Shown: positions 1-11,829 of the stretch, piece after piece
Numbering within the stretch: position 1 is the first letter of the stretch
Layout of the letters: the number at the start of each line of letters is the position of its first letter
Assembly (NCBI GenBank): GCA_963995525.1
Contig: OZ023214.1
Span: 57,749,133-57,813,132, forward strand
Length of the DNA stretch: 64,000 bases
DNA from: Escarpia spicata
Taxonomy: Eukaryota; Annelida; Polychaeta; Sabellida; Siboglinidae
Direction of reading: 5' to 3'
The notes under the pieces: generated by a model
Told to the model about the DNA's origin: nothing
Database searches by the model: none
The model's input: the letters and a program-made list of their open reading frames with translations, nothing else
Made by a program: the position numbers and the translations under genes

Positions 1-815
1 CTATTGTCCCAGTGTGAAACAGAATGCATCAGTGTGGCTGTAACTAATGTGTAATGGGAATCCCTACTGCACTAGCAGAATCTGAGAAACTTAAAACAAC
101 AGTAGACATAATTATCATGCAATATAAAGATATGATCTAGGATTAAAATAAAATAACTTAGGTATACAATAATATATAAGATAAAATAACTTAGGTATAC
201 TCGAAAAGGTTAAAGCATATTTAGCCAACATTTAAAGAAATATTATTCAGAGTTTTACTATACATGTTGCAGCTATTACTTCACTCCAATTCAATCAGTA
301 TTATGTCAATAATTGCTACTGTTTTAAGTCAAAATGCATGCTGTATATATGTACCTTGAGAACAAATAAAATCTGATCATAGTTCATCTCTTTCTTCTTT
401 CCATTCTGGGGGAGGGTGGTAGGGGCAAAATGAGAACAGAAAATGTGTGCACATTTTCTTAACCAACCTATAACTGTGCTACATGTGAGATTGCAGCTCC
501 CCAACTCTCCTGCAAGGTTTCTACAACCACTGGAAATTGACCTAAATATCAGAGTATCGGGATATAATTCTACAGTATTTTTAATAACAATTAACTGGTA
601 TATAAATCTTCATGAAACGGTCTACTCAGATATTTTATTTCCAGGTGTATATTCACTGGCATGCATATAGTCTCCACTAAACATGTCAACATTCCACTTC
701 CATCATAACCCTTAATGATCTGTAACTATGATTCACCAAAAACTATTTCATTAATAATTACACACTCACAATATAGTCCAAAGGACTTCAGGGCCTCTTG
801 GCCCATTTTTTTAAT
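1..815. repeat. dispersed repeat family R1, copy 1 (truncated at the window edge)
   Basis: This stretch is paralogous to 46955-47553 (internal deletion there) and, for its right half (from about 460), to 38395-38746. Shared landmarks include ATATGATCTAGGATTAAAAT, a segment around ACGGTCTACTCAGATATTTT and the right boundary GGCCTCTTGGCCCATTTTT. No long open frame and no clear terminal inverted repeat is visible. It is probably a non-autonomous element of unknown class. The small ORFs in it are not conserved between copies. Confidence 0.7.
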
Positions 816-1264
816 GACAAACCAGTGTCCTTTGAGCCATTTATTTAATTAATACTGATTCATTCGATTTGTTTCACTACCAGGTGTGCCAGTGATAGTC
901 GTTAGTGTGGGCCCCTAGACTTGGAAATATTAGTTATTCTAGTGGCCAACTAGCCACCTCTAAATTCCACATATCTTATCAGTTGTAATTACCATTCTTG
1001 GCCAGCCATCTGCCAGTCTTGAAGACGGGCAGACAGGTCTCTGGCTAAGTCCCTGCCCCTTTACCATGTATCCCATCGTTCAAGTCATGTTTTTATTAAA
1101 TCTTCAACTTTGTAATACATTAAAAAAAAATTAAATTATATCACTTTTTGTTATGACGTGCATGGCACAGTATTTCTTGAAAATTCAAGATATTTTTTTT
1201 TTGAAATTGCAACTTTGCAATTGGTTTTGTTCAGGCTAGAGACCCGGCTGGTTGTTTAGTAGAA
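816..1264. other. unannotated stretch
   Basis: I see no gene. It holds AT-rich sequence with poly-A/T runs and no recognisable coding exon. It lies in or upstream of an intron of the RHIM-like gene. Confidence 0.5.
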
Positions 1265-2768
1265 TTAAGGCCAGACACGCTAAGTGAAATGGTGTTTAAA
1301 AAAATATATACTCAAAATGGTTTTCTGCCAGATTATCATAACTTTATATGAAGAAAGAAAAGAAAGCAGGTGCCCAGTGAGTGGAGGGGAAAAGGAGGTG
1401 AGGAAGACCAAGACTGCGATGGGAGGACTGCGTAAAGAGAGACTTGGAAGGATTTGGAGAGGAGTGGAGAACGAGAGAGAAAGATAGAGGGGAATGGGAC
1501 AGTTTGTGGAGAAAGTAGTGTAAGATAAGTGAGAGAAAAGAAGATTGAAATCGAGGAACGGAATCAAGGCCAACCTCACCCCTAACGACAAGGAATCAAG
1601 GCCAGCCTCACCCCTAACGACAGGAAATCAAGGCCAGCCTCACCCCTAACGACAGGGAATCAAAGCCAGCCTCACCCTTAACGACAGGGAATCAAGGCCA
1701 GCCTCACTCCTAATGACAGGGAATCAAAGCCAGCCTCAACCTTAACGACAGGGAATCAAGGCCAGCCTCACCCCTGACAACAGGGAAACAAGGCCAGCCT
1801 CACCCTTAACGACAGGGAATCAAGGCCAGCCTCATCCCTAACGACAGGGAATCAAGGTCAACCTCACCGCTGATGACAGGGAAGCAAGGTCAGCCTCACC
1901 CCTGATGACAGGGAATCAAGGTCAGCCTCACCCCAACGACAGGGAATCAAGGTCATCCTCACTGCTGATGACAGGGAGTCAAGGTCAGCCTCACCCCTGA
2001 TGACAGGGACTCAAGGCCAGCCTTACCCCTGATAACAGGGAATCAGGGTCAGTTTCACCCCTGATGACAGGGAGTCAAGGCCAGCCTCACCCCTGATGAC
2101 AGGGAATCAAGGTCAGCCTCACCCCTGATGACAGGGAATCAATGTCAGCCTCACCCCTGATGACAGGAAATCAAGGTCACCCTCACCCCTGATGACAGAG
2201 AATCAAGGTCAGCCTCACCCCTGATGACAGGGAATCAAGGTCAGCCTCACCCCTGATGACAGGGAATCAAGGTCAGCCTCACCACTGATGACAAGGAGTC
2301 AAGGTCAGCCTCACCCCTGATGACAGGGAATCAAGGTCAGCCTCACCCCTAACGACAGGGAATCAAGGCCAGCCTCACCCCTAACGACAGGGAATCAAGG
2401 TCAGCCTCACCCATAACGACAGGGAGTCAAGGCCAGCCTCACCCCCGATGACAGGGAGTCAAGGCCAGCCTCACCCTTGACTTGATGACAGGGAATCAAG
2501 GTCAGCCTCACCCCTAACGACAGGGAATCAGGAGGAGAACAACAACAACATAATTATATATGTTCTAAAAAAAGCACTGTTTCCAAATGTGCCAATATTG
2601 GCTCAAATGGTGGCCATTTTGTTTGTAACCATGGAAACGTGGATCTGGCCAAAAAAGTTCAATATATTTTTTACTCAGTACAATCCAGTCCATACTTTGG
2701 GCAGAAAAAATGGCACGATTTGAATAAATAAAAAAATAATCCTATCTACCTGCCGTGTCTGGCCTTAA
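1265..2768. mobile_element. TTAA-flanked TIR element (piggyBac-like, non-autonomous)
   Basis: The left end reads TTAA then GGCCAGACACG. The right end reads CGTGTCTGGCC then TTAA, giving an exact 11-bp terminal inverted repeat bordered by the tetranucleotide TTAA on both sides. With the TTAA and one more base on each flank the inverted match is 16 bp. TTAA target duplication is the hallmark of piggyBac-type (also Kolobok-type) transposition. No transposase is visible. About 65% of the interior is a 32-bp minisatellite (1559-2532), and the rest is low-complexity DNA. The superfamily assignment rests on the TSD only. Confidence 0.65.
1559..2532. repeat. minisatellite, 32-bp unit, about 30 copies
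   Basis: Units carry AATCAAGG(T/C)CAGCCTCACC followed by CCTGATGACAGGG or CCTAACGACAGGG. The two variants (GATGACA and AACGACA) are clustered: AACGACA dominates the two ends and GATGACA the centre. This suggests local homogenisation. The array lies inside the TTAA-flanked element and ends in a CAACAACAACA tract. Confidence 0.9.
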
Positions 2769-3100
2769 TATTGCAGGTTGATATTGCAGCACTTGATATT
2801 ACAGGTTAGAAATACGTGTCTTGGAGGAAAGACAAATAAGTTCAACCTGGTGTGTGCCAGGGTTGTTGGTCACCTGCAGTCTTATGATTTGTCTTGACAT
2901 TTAATATAAATTACACAGCATGACTCATGCACCTAAACACTATATACAGTGACATATACATTACATTATTATGTCCATTGAAATCTGGTTACATCATGCA
3001 CACACAAATCCACTTCCAAGACAGTAGAACTTTTTATATAGAAAACAGTGTTGGGGGAACAGAACAACCAGAAGATGTATTCACTGTTGTCTTGTTGCAG
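2769..3100. other. intronic sequence before the first supported exon
   Basis: No gene is seen. The last 25 bases are pyrimidine/TG-rich and end in the acceptor TTGTTGCAG. Confidence 0.5.
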
Positions 3101-3214
3101 GCATTGACTACGAGGGTATGATGAGAGAGGAAGTAGCAGATGACGTAGAGGAGGATGCTGAACCAGGCAGTGACACACCTGGCGAGACTAACCCCTCTAG
3201 CTCGTCCATCACAG
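3101..3214 (+). CDS. penultimate exon of a RHIM-like gene (acidic linker)
   Basis: This 114-bp internal exon is bounded by a good acceptor (CTTGTTGCAG) and the donor ACAG|GTAACA. It begins with two bases of a split codon and ends with one base (G). That single G completes a valine codon with the TG opening the next exon. The peptide starts IDYEGMMREEVADDVEEDAE and continues into a Pro/Gly/Ser/Thr-rich tail ending SSSSIT. It is strongly acidic and probably disordered, like the linkers that precede C-terminal interaction motifs. Upstream exons lie outside the window or are not recognisable, so the gene's other domains are unknown. Support is splice borders, phase match and protein-like composition, without transcript evidence. 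Confidence 0.6.
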
Positions 3215-3371
3215 GTAACATGACATTCTCATTGGTCCACTGTAGTGGCTAGTGTACTCTAAATACTTTTAATACTTTGTAAAAGCATTGTCACTTGTCG
3301 ATACTTGTTACTTTCTGGTAATGATATAGTATATATTGTCATGTGTAACTATAATTGAGCTAATGTGTATA

Positions 3372-5876
3372 TACTTATGTGCCGGGTTATATCATGTGTA
3401 TATAATTAAGTGAGGGAGTATGTAATGTGTATATAATTATGTGAGGGAGTATGTAATGTGTATATAATTATGTGAGGGAGTATGTAATGTGTATATAATT
3501 ATGTGAGGGAGTATGTAATGTGTATATAATTATGTGAGGGCGTATGTAATGTGTATATAATTATGTGAGGGAGTATGTAATGTGTATATAATTATGTGAG
3601 GGGGTATGTAATGTGTATATAATTATGTGAGGGGGTATGTAATGTGTATATAATTATGTGAGGGGGTATGTAATGTGTATATAATTATGTGAGAGGGTAT
3701 GTAATGTGTATACAATTATGTGAGGGAGTATGTAATGTGTATATAATTATGTGAGGGAGTATGTAATGTGTATATAATTATGTGAGGGAGTATGTAATGT
3801 GTATATAATTATGTGAGGGGGTATGTAATGTGTATATAATTATGTGAGGGAGTATGTGTGAGGGAGTATGTAATGTGTATATAATTATGTGAGGGAGTAT
3901 GTAATGTGTATATAATTATGTGAGGGAGTATGTAATGTGTATATAATTATGTGAGGGAGTATGTAATGTGTATATAATTATGTGAGGGGGTATGTAATGT
4001 GTATATAATTATGTGAGGGGGTATGTAATGTGTATACAATTATGTGAGGGAGTATGTAATGTGTATATAATTATGTGAGGGAGTATGTAATGTGTATATA
4101 ATTATGTGAGGGAGTATGTAATGTGTATATAATTATGTGAGGGGGTATGTAATGTGTATATAATTATGTGAGGGAGTATGTAATGTGTATATAATTATGT
4201 GAGGGAGTATGTAATGTGTATATAATTATGTGAGGGGGTATGTAATGTGTATATAATTATGTGAGGGGGTATGTAATGTGTATATAATTATGTGAGGGAG
4301 TATGTAATGTGTATATAATTATGTGAGAGAGTATGTAATGTGTATATAATTATGTGAGGGAGTATGTAATGTGTATATAATTATGTGAGGGAGTATGTAA
4401 TGTGTATATAATGATGTGAGGGGGTATGTAATGTGTATATAATTATGTGAGGGGGTATGCAATGTGCATATAATTATGTGAGGGGGTATGTAATGTGTAT
4501 ATAATTATGTGAGGGGGTATGTAATGTGTATATAATTATGGGAGGGGGTATGCAATGTGCATATAATTATGTGAGGGGGTATGTAACGTGTATATAATTA
4601 TGTGAGGGGGTATGTAATGTGTATATAATTATGTGAGGGGGTATGCAATGTGCATATAATTATGTGAGGATGTATGTAATGTGTATATAATTATGTGAGG
4701 GGGTATGTAATGTGTATATAATTATGTGAGGGGGTATGTAATGTGTATATAATTATGGGAGGGGGTATGTAATGTGTATATAATTATGTGAGGGGGTATG
4801 TAATGTGTATATAATTATGTGCGGGAGTATGTAATGTGTATATAGTTATGTGATGGAGTATGTAATGTGTATATAATTATGTGAGGGTGTATGTAATGTG
4901 TATATAATTATGTGAGGGAGTATGTAATGTGTATATAATTATGTGAGGGGGTATGTAATGTGTATATAATTATGTGAGGGAGTATGTAATGTGTATATAA
5001 TTATGTGAGGGCGTATGTAATGTGTATATAATTATGTGAGGGCATATGTAATGTGTATATAATTATGTGAGGGCGTATGTAATGTGTATATAATTATGTG
5101 AGGGAGTATGTAATGTGTATATAATTATGTGAGGGCGTATGTAATGTGTATATAATTATGTGAGGGCGTATGTAATGTGTATATAATTATGTGAGGGGGT
5201 ATGTAATGTGTATATAATTATGTGAGGGCGTATGTAATGTGTATATAATTATGTGAGGGGGTATGCAATGTGTATATAATTATGTGAGGGCGTATGTAAT
5301 GTGTATATAATTATGTGAGGGGGTATGTAATGTGTATATAATTATGTGAGGGCGTATGTAATGTGTATATAATTATGTGAGGGAGTATGTAATGTGTATA
5401 TAATTATGTGAGGGCGTATGTAATGTGTATATAATTATGTGAGGGGGTATGTAATGTGTATATAATTATGTGAGGGCGTATGTAATGTGTATATAATTAT
5501 GTGAGGGGGTATGTAATGTGTATATAATTATGTGAGGGGGTATGTAATGTGTATATAATTATGTGAGGGGGTATGTAATGTGTATATAATTATGTGAGGG
5601 TGTATGTAACGTGTATATAATTATGTGAGGGAGTATGTAACGTGTATATAATTATATGAGTATGTAATGTGTATATAATTATGTGAGGGGGTATGTAATG
5701 TGTATATAATTATGTGAGGGAGTATGTAATGTGTATATAATTATGTGAGGGAGTATGTAATGTGTATATAATTATGTGAGGGTTATGTAATGTGTATATA
5801 ATTATGTGAGGGTTATGTAATGTGTATATAATTATGTAAGGGTTATGTAATGTGTATATAATTATGTGAGGTTATG
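3372..5876. repeat. minisatellite, 31-bp unit, about 80 copies
   Basis: The unit is GTATGTAATGTGTATATAAT followed by TATGTGAGGGG, with G, A, C or T at the next-to-last position. Variant units are arranged in runs, and a block with TGCAATGTGCATATAA variants occurs three times (about 4456-4660). One short unit is duplicated near 3850. The array fills most of the intron between the two RHIM-gene exons. Each unit contains GTATGT, which resembles a 5' splice site. Confidence 0.95.
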
Positions 5877-6425
5877 TTAATGTTTTCATCCTGGATGATT
5901 TGCATCTTGGGTGCGAAACTTTCACAGATTAATTTACAACATTTCAGAAGAAAAGTAGTACCTTTATTTTGTCCTATTGTTTTAGTGCTCTACCAGTGTT
6001 AGACAGACGTAAATTGATTGATTCTAACATTATGCTTGTTCTGAGCTACAGCCAGTTCAGGACATTTTATGTAACTTGCAACAGTTGTTACGAAAAACTG
6101 CTCAAATAAAACTTATGTCATATGATACGGATACTTCTGGAAACAGTAGTCAGCAGCATCCAGAGAATGATAATGTTGGCTAGTATTTGACACTAATAAG
6201 AAGAAGACATTGTGTTATCGAACTGTTGATTTGTTCATATTCAACTTGTGTTGTTGTATTATTATGGATTCTTAGGTGTAAAAACATAAAAACAATTGCC
6301 TATCAAATTGCTGTGACACAAAATTATTCCATTAAGTTGGCAGTACAGCAGTTTGCTTAGTTTGACAGCCGTTTGAAAGGGACCCTGTAAAGAGAATACA
6401 TGTTGTGTTTGTTCGACTGTTCCAG

Positions 6426-6514
6426 TGAAGACAGACAAGAATGTCATCAAGATCACTGCAGGCACTGTCAACTTTCAACTCGGTAAAGACAACAAAATGA
6501 CTATTGACTCCTGA
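6426..6514 (+). CDS. terminal exon with C-terminal RHIM-like motif
   Basis: The acceptor is TTCGACTGTTCCAG with a pyrimidine/TG tract. The exon opens with TG, which completes the split codon from 3101-3214, and runs 28 codons to TGA at 6512. The peptide has two short beta-prone stretches, VIKI and then TAGTVNFQLGKDNKMTI. RHIMs (RIPK1, RIPK3, TRIF, ZBP1) carry a core [I/V]-Q-[I/V/L]-G preceded by a beta strand and followed two residues later by N-x-[M/L]. Here the core is F-Q-L-G and N-K-M follows, so all positions fit except the aromatic first residue. RHIMs form functional amyloids that nucleate necroptosis or NF-kB signalling. A RHIM at the extreme C-terminus resembles RIPK3-like or TIR/RHIM adaptor layouts, but which protein this is cannot be told here. 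Confidence 0.6.
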
Positions 6515-7317
6515 AGACCTTTCTACATGTATTGCTTAATGACAAATTGCTATGCGCCACCAAAGATAGACTGCAAAACATTCTTCACTTGCTGCTGGCT
6601 GTGATTGCGTAGACAATAACTAGTTCTATTGGACATTACACTCATGGTTGTAACCTGGTTATGCACACTTCATTGGGGCTTTCAACTCAGATTTATGAAG
6701 GTTCTGTGAAGTTTTGTTGTGAAGTATAACACCAGTCTTAGACTGATTTATCTTCTGATATGCCTATTTGATTGCTGAAGTGGAATTATATTGTACATTG
6801 TTTTGTTGTTATTAGTAGGAAGTTGGGCAGAGTAGTTTCTTTTATGGTGGGGTGCAAAGAAACACCTTTTCACATCTTCTCTGTGTGTACATACATCATT
6901 ATGTGTTGCGACATGTCAGTTACAAACGTGTGTACAGCTGTATGCCAAGAATTAGGTGAATATGTAATATAATTAGACACAATTTACAATGCAGTTAACA
7001 GCATTTAAAAAATCACATTAATGAAAGGTTGCTTGATATAATGCATTTGCTCTTAGTGTTTGTCTGAAAGATAATGGTGCGGATATTGGTCTCAAAGTTT
7101 AAGATATAGACAGATAGACTTTATTTTAATTATTTATCATACATACAAACAAACATAAACAAAGAACAATGGAATCCAGGGCATTTGTTTTCATTGACTT
7201 TATGCTATGTTATAATCCTTATCTTGAGATACTGATCTAAATGTACTACAAAGGAGTTGTGAATGATAATTATTATGAAATATGGCGCTTCTATTGGGTT
7301 TCTGCGCAGAAATGTAT
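6515..7317. other. 3' flank of the RHIM-like gene
   Basis: This is presumed 3' UTR or downstream sequence. Around 7103-7140 the text reads AGATAGACTTTATTTTAATT, which on the minus strand resembles the AATAAAGTCTATCT tail of a LINE, so a LINE 3' remnant is likely. No other gene is seen. Confidence 0.4.
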
Positions 7318-7497
7318 CTCTCCAAGTTGGGGGTTGAGTCCTCCAGGTTGGGGGTTGAGTCTTCCAGGTTGACATTTGAGCCCTCCAGGTTATGGCTGGA
7401 GCCCTTCAGGCTGTGGCTTGGACCCTTTAGGCTGTGGCTTGAGCCCTCTAGGTTGAGGATTGAGCCTTCCAGGTTGTGGGTTGAGCCTTCCCTGCTA
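7318..7497. repeat. minisatellite, 21-bp unit, about 8 copies
   Basis: Degenerate units are built around CCAGGTTG(G/T)GG(G/C)TTGAG. The unit length is a multiple of three, which leaves a short open frame with no other sign of coding. Confidence 0.8.
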
Positions 7498-7499
7498 AA

Positions 7500-7680
7500 A
7501 AATACTACGGTTTACTAAAGTAAATTTACTATAGTTTACTATAGTGAATATGTAGTGAATACCATATTTTACTGATTTACTATGGTGAAAGCATGGTAAA
7601 ATGCAATATACTATGGTTGACTATAATTCACCATGATTTACTATGGATGTATCATGGTTTACCACAATTATTGATATAAA
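7500..7680. repeat. AT-rich quasi-palindromic tract (possible MITE)
   Basis: Repeated TTTACTATAG, TTTACTATGG and ACCATGATTTACTATGG motifs in both orientations suggest a degraded foldback element. No clear TSD was found. Confidence 0.35.
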
Positions 7681-9780
7681 ATTTATATTGGCGAATAGGC
7701 ACTAAAAAAGTACTAAAAACAAGACGGCAGCCATTTGCAAGGCACCATGTGACCAACCAATTTTGAAATTACGCTCATACCAACATTTTTGAAAGTTTTG
7801 GGATTGTGGTAAATAAATTGGTGAAAAGACGTATTCCGTAGCCTGTCCCCCCTTAAGAGATAGAGCAATGCAAGATAATTATACATAGTGAATGTTGTGT
7901 GTTTGTTTAGAAATACCTAAAATGGTAAAATAGATCCTTGATGTGGTATGCTTGTAACTATTAGCACAAAGTTAATTGCTATATTACATTAAAAAGGCTT
8001 ATTGAAAATTACAAACAGTTTTCCCATCTAGAAGCATTTTCCAAAAAAGTAGTATAGCAAATTGAAGTGTGTATTGGCTTGGTGCTGCCACACAAATATG
8101 TCCCATTATGTGGTCCTAAATATGAATGTTCATGTTTGTCTGTATGCCAAAAAGTAACGTATACTGATGTTGGTTTTTATTTCTTGTTTAGTACAAATGT
8201 GCTTCTGCTCATTTGACTTTTTTACTGAATATCAGACTGCAAAGTAACATTTTTGTTTTTATAATTAATTTTGGTCATTCTATTTTTTATAACAGCTAAA
8301 CTGTTTCATACACATTACCAATATATGTACATATACACTCATTATGAATGTACGTCTATTTGTTTCCAAGTATGTGTGTTTCGGGTATGATCTTTAGCTA
8401 TACTTTAGGCAGGTTGAGTAGCAGACTTTGTTAGTGATGTGTAGTAAAGCTTGCACTTGTGACAGACCATTTATATAAGTTTTTGTCGTGGCTTACTTGT
8501 GTTGTTAATGTTACACTGTTTACCATAATGTTGATCAGTCTACAATGTATAAGTGTGTTTCTTCATACAGAGATGAAATCTCATGTGTACACACACTGTC
8601 ATACAGTGTGGTTAAGCGTACAAAGATGCCATAAGATTACTATGATTTATGTGTATAAAAGTCTACGAAGATGGTGTGTCTTAACACATCTTAAATTGGA
8701 TCTTGTATTTTTATGGATATACTAAGGTCTTGAAAATTTTGATTTTTCTAAAGGAAGGTCTTAAAAATATATTAAATTTGATTGAGTGATCTGCTTCTTT
8801 AATCAAATCATAATTTCCTAAGTTTGCTCACCAAAGGAGTAAATGGCTCCTAGAGCTAGAGAAAGTATGAATGTAGTTTTATTGTTGATGTATATTGAAT
8901 TTGTGATGGAAAACATGTTAAATTGTTGGAAGTATTGTTCTTAATAAGGTTTAAAATCTGATTGGCTCAAAGCTGCACCTACAATGATTAACGCTGTGAA
9001 GTGTGTTTCTTGTGAAGGAAACATACAAGCAGATATACCAATGCGATACTCCACTGAGCACAAGTAAAATTTGATATGTAATGTGTTCTTACACAAATCT
9101 TTTTAAAGCTCTTTTTTTAATTCAAATGATTTGCTCATCACATTTTATAACATTTTAGACAAAACAAGCTACCCTAGTATCAACTATGACATGTTATTAC
9201 ATTTGTATACATGATCGAGCTATTTAGTTTTGATGAACTTTTACATTATTAAATAAGGTAAATTATCGCAATGCTTTTTATAAAAGGACACATTTTTTTA
9301 TTAAATCAACTGCATATTACCATTAAAACACTACACACTTGAGCATCAACTCACATAATTTGTAATGGGCGGAATGAAATGAGAATGGATTACTGAATAT
9401 TCTGAGGATGGAGTTTTAATTAAACATGGTAATAAAATATTGTTTTAAGTTGTTATTGTTGTTGTTTTTGGTATGCTCTACATACAGCTTACTCCAAATA
9501 GTTAATTTAGAAACTGATTAATTATTGACATTTTACAGAACTTGTATACAAGTTCAGAAAGTTATTTTGCAGCACAACTATTTGCTACACGTATAGTTAG
9601 CTGAAATGCCTTACACATTGTAGTATTTGTGGTAGTTAATATTTTTGCAATCTATGAATGTGTTTGTAAAATTACATTAAAAAATTAATACAAAATGGCA
9701 AAACGATGGTCAGTCATTTATAACAGTCTTATAACCACATGTCAACAAATAGAATAACATATATCTTTCGATGTCATCAT
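7681..9780. other. AT-rich non-coding stretch
   Basis: I see no supported gene or repeat here. AATAAA hexamers occur at about 7812 and 9431. Either could serve the RHIM-like gene's 3' end, but neither can be assigned. Confidence 0.4.
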
Positions 9781-9784
9781 CTGA

Positions 9785-10015
9785 GACAGCGTGACACCAT
9801 GGGAGACGTGTTGAACTGCTGAAGTTTTGGGTGAGAAATCTCCAACAGCAACCCCACCACCGTCTTCTGATGTCAAGAGTTGAGCCGAGACAACGGAGAA
9901 GTGGAAAATATGAAGTTATGGCAGCATGGCGGCGAAAAATGTTCAACAGCGTCACCCTCCCCCGCCCCCGTCTTCCAATGTCAAGATCCGAGACAGCAAG
10001 ACTAGACCAATGAAA
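9785..10015. repeat. imperfect tandem duplication, period about 110-120 bp
   Basis: The segments around CACCGTCTTCTGATGTCAAG (then CCGAGAC) and CCCCGTCTTCCAATGTCAAG (then CCGAGAC) align together with the preceding CAACAGC motif. The GC-rich content contrasts with the AT-rich surroundings. Short ORFs on both strands span it, but none is recognisable. Confidence 0.5.
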
Positions 10016-10519
10016 AATCTCCCGAAATAAAAAAGTTGGCACGTTTTATATTAAAACCTAAGGAACGGCTGATTGTGTGCATGTTTTTAATGATTAGCTA
10101 GATTGAAATGTACAAGTTTTGTTCAGTAAGGTTAGGGATGTCAACAGACGGCGCCTCTAATTCTGTTGGACGAGAATCCGTTAGGATTTTGCCGACTTTC
10201 AACTTGTTTCCACGTAACAACGCGTTGATCATAATTTTTTTTTATTTTAAATAAAATTACATTAACATAACTAGTATTTGTAGGATTATTGATTTCGCAG
10301 CAACTTGAAACGGTTATTACACAAGCGTGCTTTGAAGCTGCTACCCGTCGGGTGATTTGCGTCCGATCGTTTTGACGCGGCCCGGCTTCGCGTTTAGGGG
10401 CACTGACTTCAACGAAAAATGGGCACATGAGCTCGATATCTGACATATTAATGTGATGCATCAAATATAATCAACTGTTTATTTCTAGAACTTCATTGTA
10501 GGGAGTTTAGTGTAACGTT

Positions 10520-11800
10520 GTGAAAAATTGTAACGAAAACAACTGTTGTTTCGTTTCGTCACGGCGAACCAGTCCCGACGACAACACAACTATAGAATTG
10601 AACGAATACCAGGAAAGTGACACAGAAATTGAAGAATTGTTAGAGCTTCATCACACCCCTTCCTCAACGAAACATAAAGGTCAGTGTGTTCAATCCAATT
10701 GCAATTCTCAAAGACAATGTGCCAGTAATTCGACACCGGCGGCAACGTCGCCGTTGTCGGCGACCACACCCGCCGTCTTCGGGCCTGACTCCGTCTCCGG
10801 TACCAGCCCGGTAACTGTCACAATAAATGAAGTCCCGTCTCAAAGAAATTTGCCATGCAAAATAAACTATGCTGTTGGTCCACAATCTGCATATAGTGAT
10901 AAAGACAGTCTGACATTTGATAGATCACAGGTACAGTCAAACAAACCAGAGACGTCGCCAAAGTGTGGCCAGTGCAAGCAACATAAACAGGAAGTGCTAA
11001 AATGCGAAAGATGCCTAGAAATACTGTGTACGAAATGCCAGCAGATGGACACAGCTCATCTACTTATTCTGAAACAGTATGATGTAAGTTGGTTTTGCAA
11101 CAAATGTAAACCAAAGGCACTCAACGCTACACATACAGACAAAGAAATAGTAGACCGCTGTGCAGAATACATGTCACAAATAACAAAACGCATCATCCGA
11201 GTAGAAACGTCACTCAAAGAAAAAGCAACAAAAAAGGATTTAGAGAACAGCACTCAGGAAATTAACACACAGATACAGACACTACAACAGGAGGTCAGCA
11301 AGCTGATACAACATCAGACACACACTACAGTCAATCATCCAACAATGACAACACAAGCCAACCAAGACCTGGCCACAGCAGTGAAAGAAGAAATAACAGA
11401 AAGATAACAAATCATGGCAAAAAAACTAAATCTAATCATCCATGGTATGAAAGAGAACGGCCAAGATTTACACGAAGTCAAACAGATGATGACAACTTGC
11501 CTAAAGCTAGATGCCGCACCAGAATCAGTTACTCGAATTGGCCAGCCAGACCATAGCAAACCCAGAATGATCCTTGCCGTCATGAGAAACATCAACGACA
11601 AAAAGAAGGTACTAAGTAAAGCCAAAGAAATCCGAAACAGCTCAGAAGAGAGGTACAACACAGTGTGCATTAGACCAGACTTGACACCAAGACAGAGAGC
11701 TGAGTCAAAAAACTTACAGGCTCAGCTGATGCGGAGAAGAGAAGACAATCCAAACAAGACCTACAAAATCTACCGAAGCGAAATCATAGAGACCCAGTAG
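10520..11800 (+). pseudogene. LINE A ORF1 with PHD-like zinc finger, one internal stop
   Basis: The reading frame is continuous except for one TAA at 11405-11407. The first segment (about 295 codons) has a Ser/Thr/Pro-rich N-terminus. It then has a Cys-rich module with spacing CxxCxxH, CxxC, CxxC and a final FCNKC, typical of PHD fingers in CR1-group ORF1 proteins. A Lys/Glu/Gln-rich coiled-coil-like tail follows. The second segment (from 11414) holds LNLIIHGMKE and a basic region like the RRM/CTD part of LINE ORF1p. ORF1p acts as an RNA-binding chaperone in the retrotransposition particle. The internal stop makes this copy probably inactive. Confidence 0.75.
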
Positions 11801-11829
11801 AAAACCGGGACCACAATGCACTTGCACAT

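Noticed and set aside
1559..2532. CRISPR-like regular array
   Set aside because: Units are directly adjacent without unique spacers, the genome is eukaryotic, and no cas genes are present. The same applies to the other arrays.
7282..7518. 78-codon ORF with SRLGVE/SRLWLEP repeats
   Set aside because: It is read-through of a 21-bp minisatellite, with no splice sites or homology.
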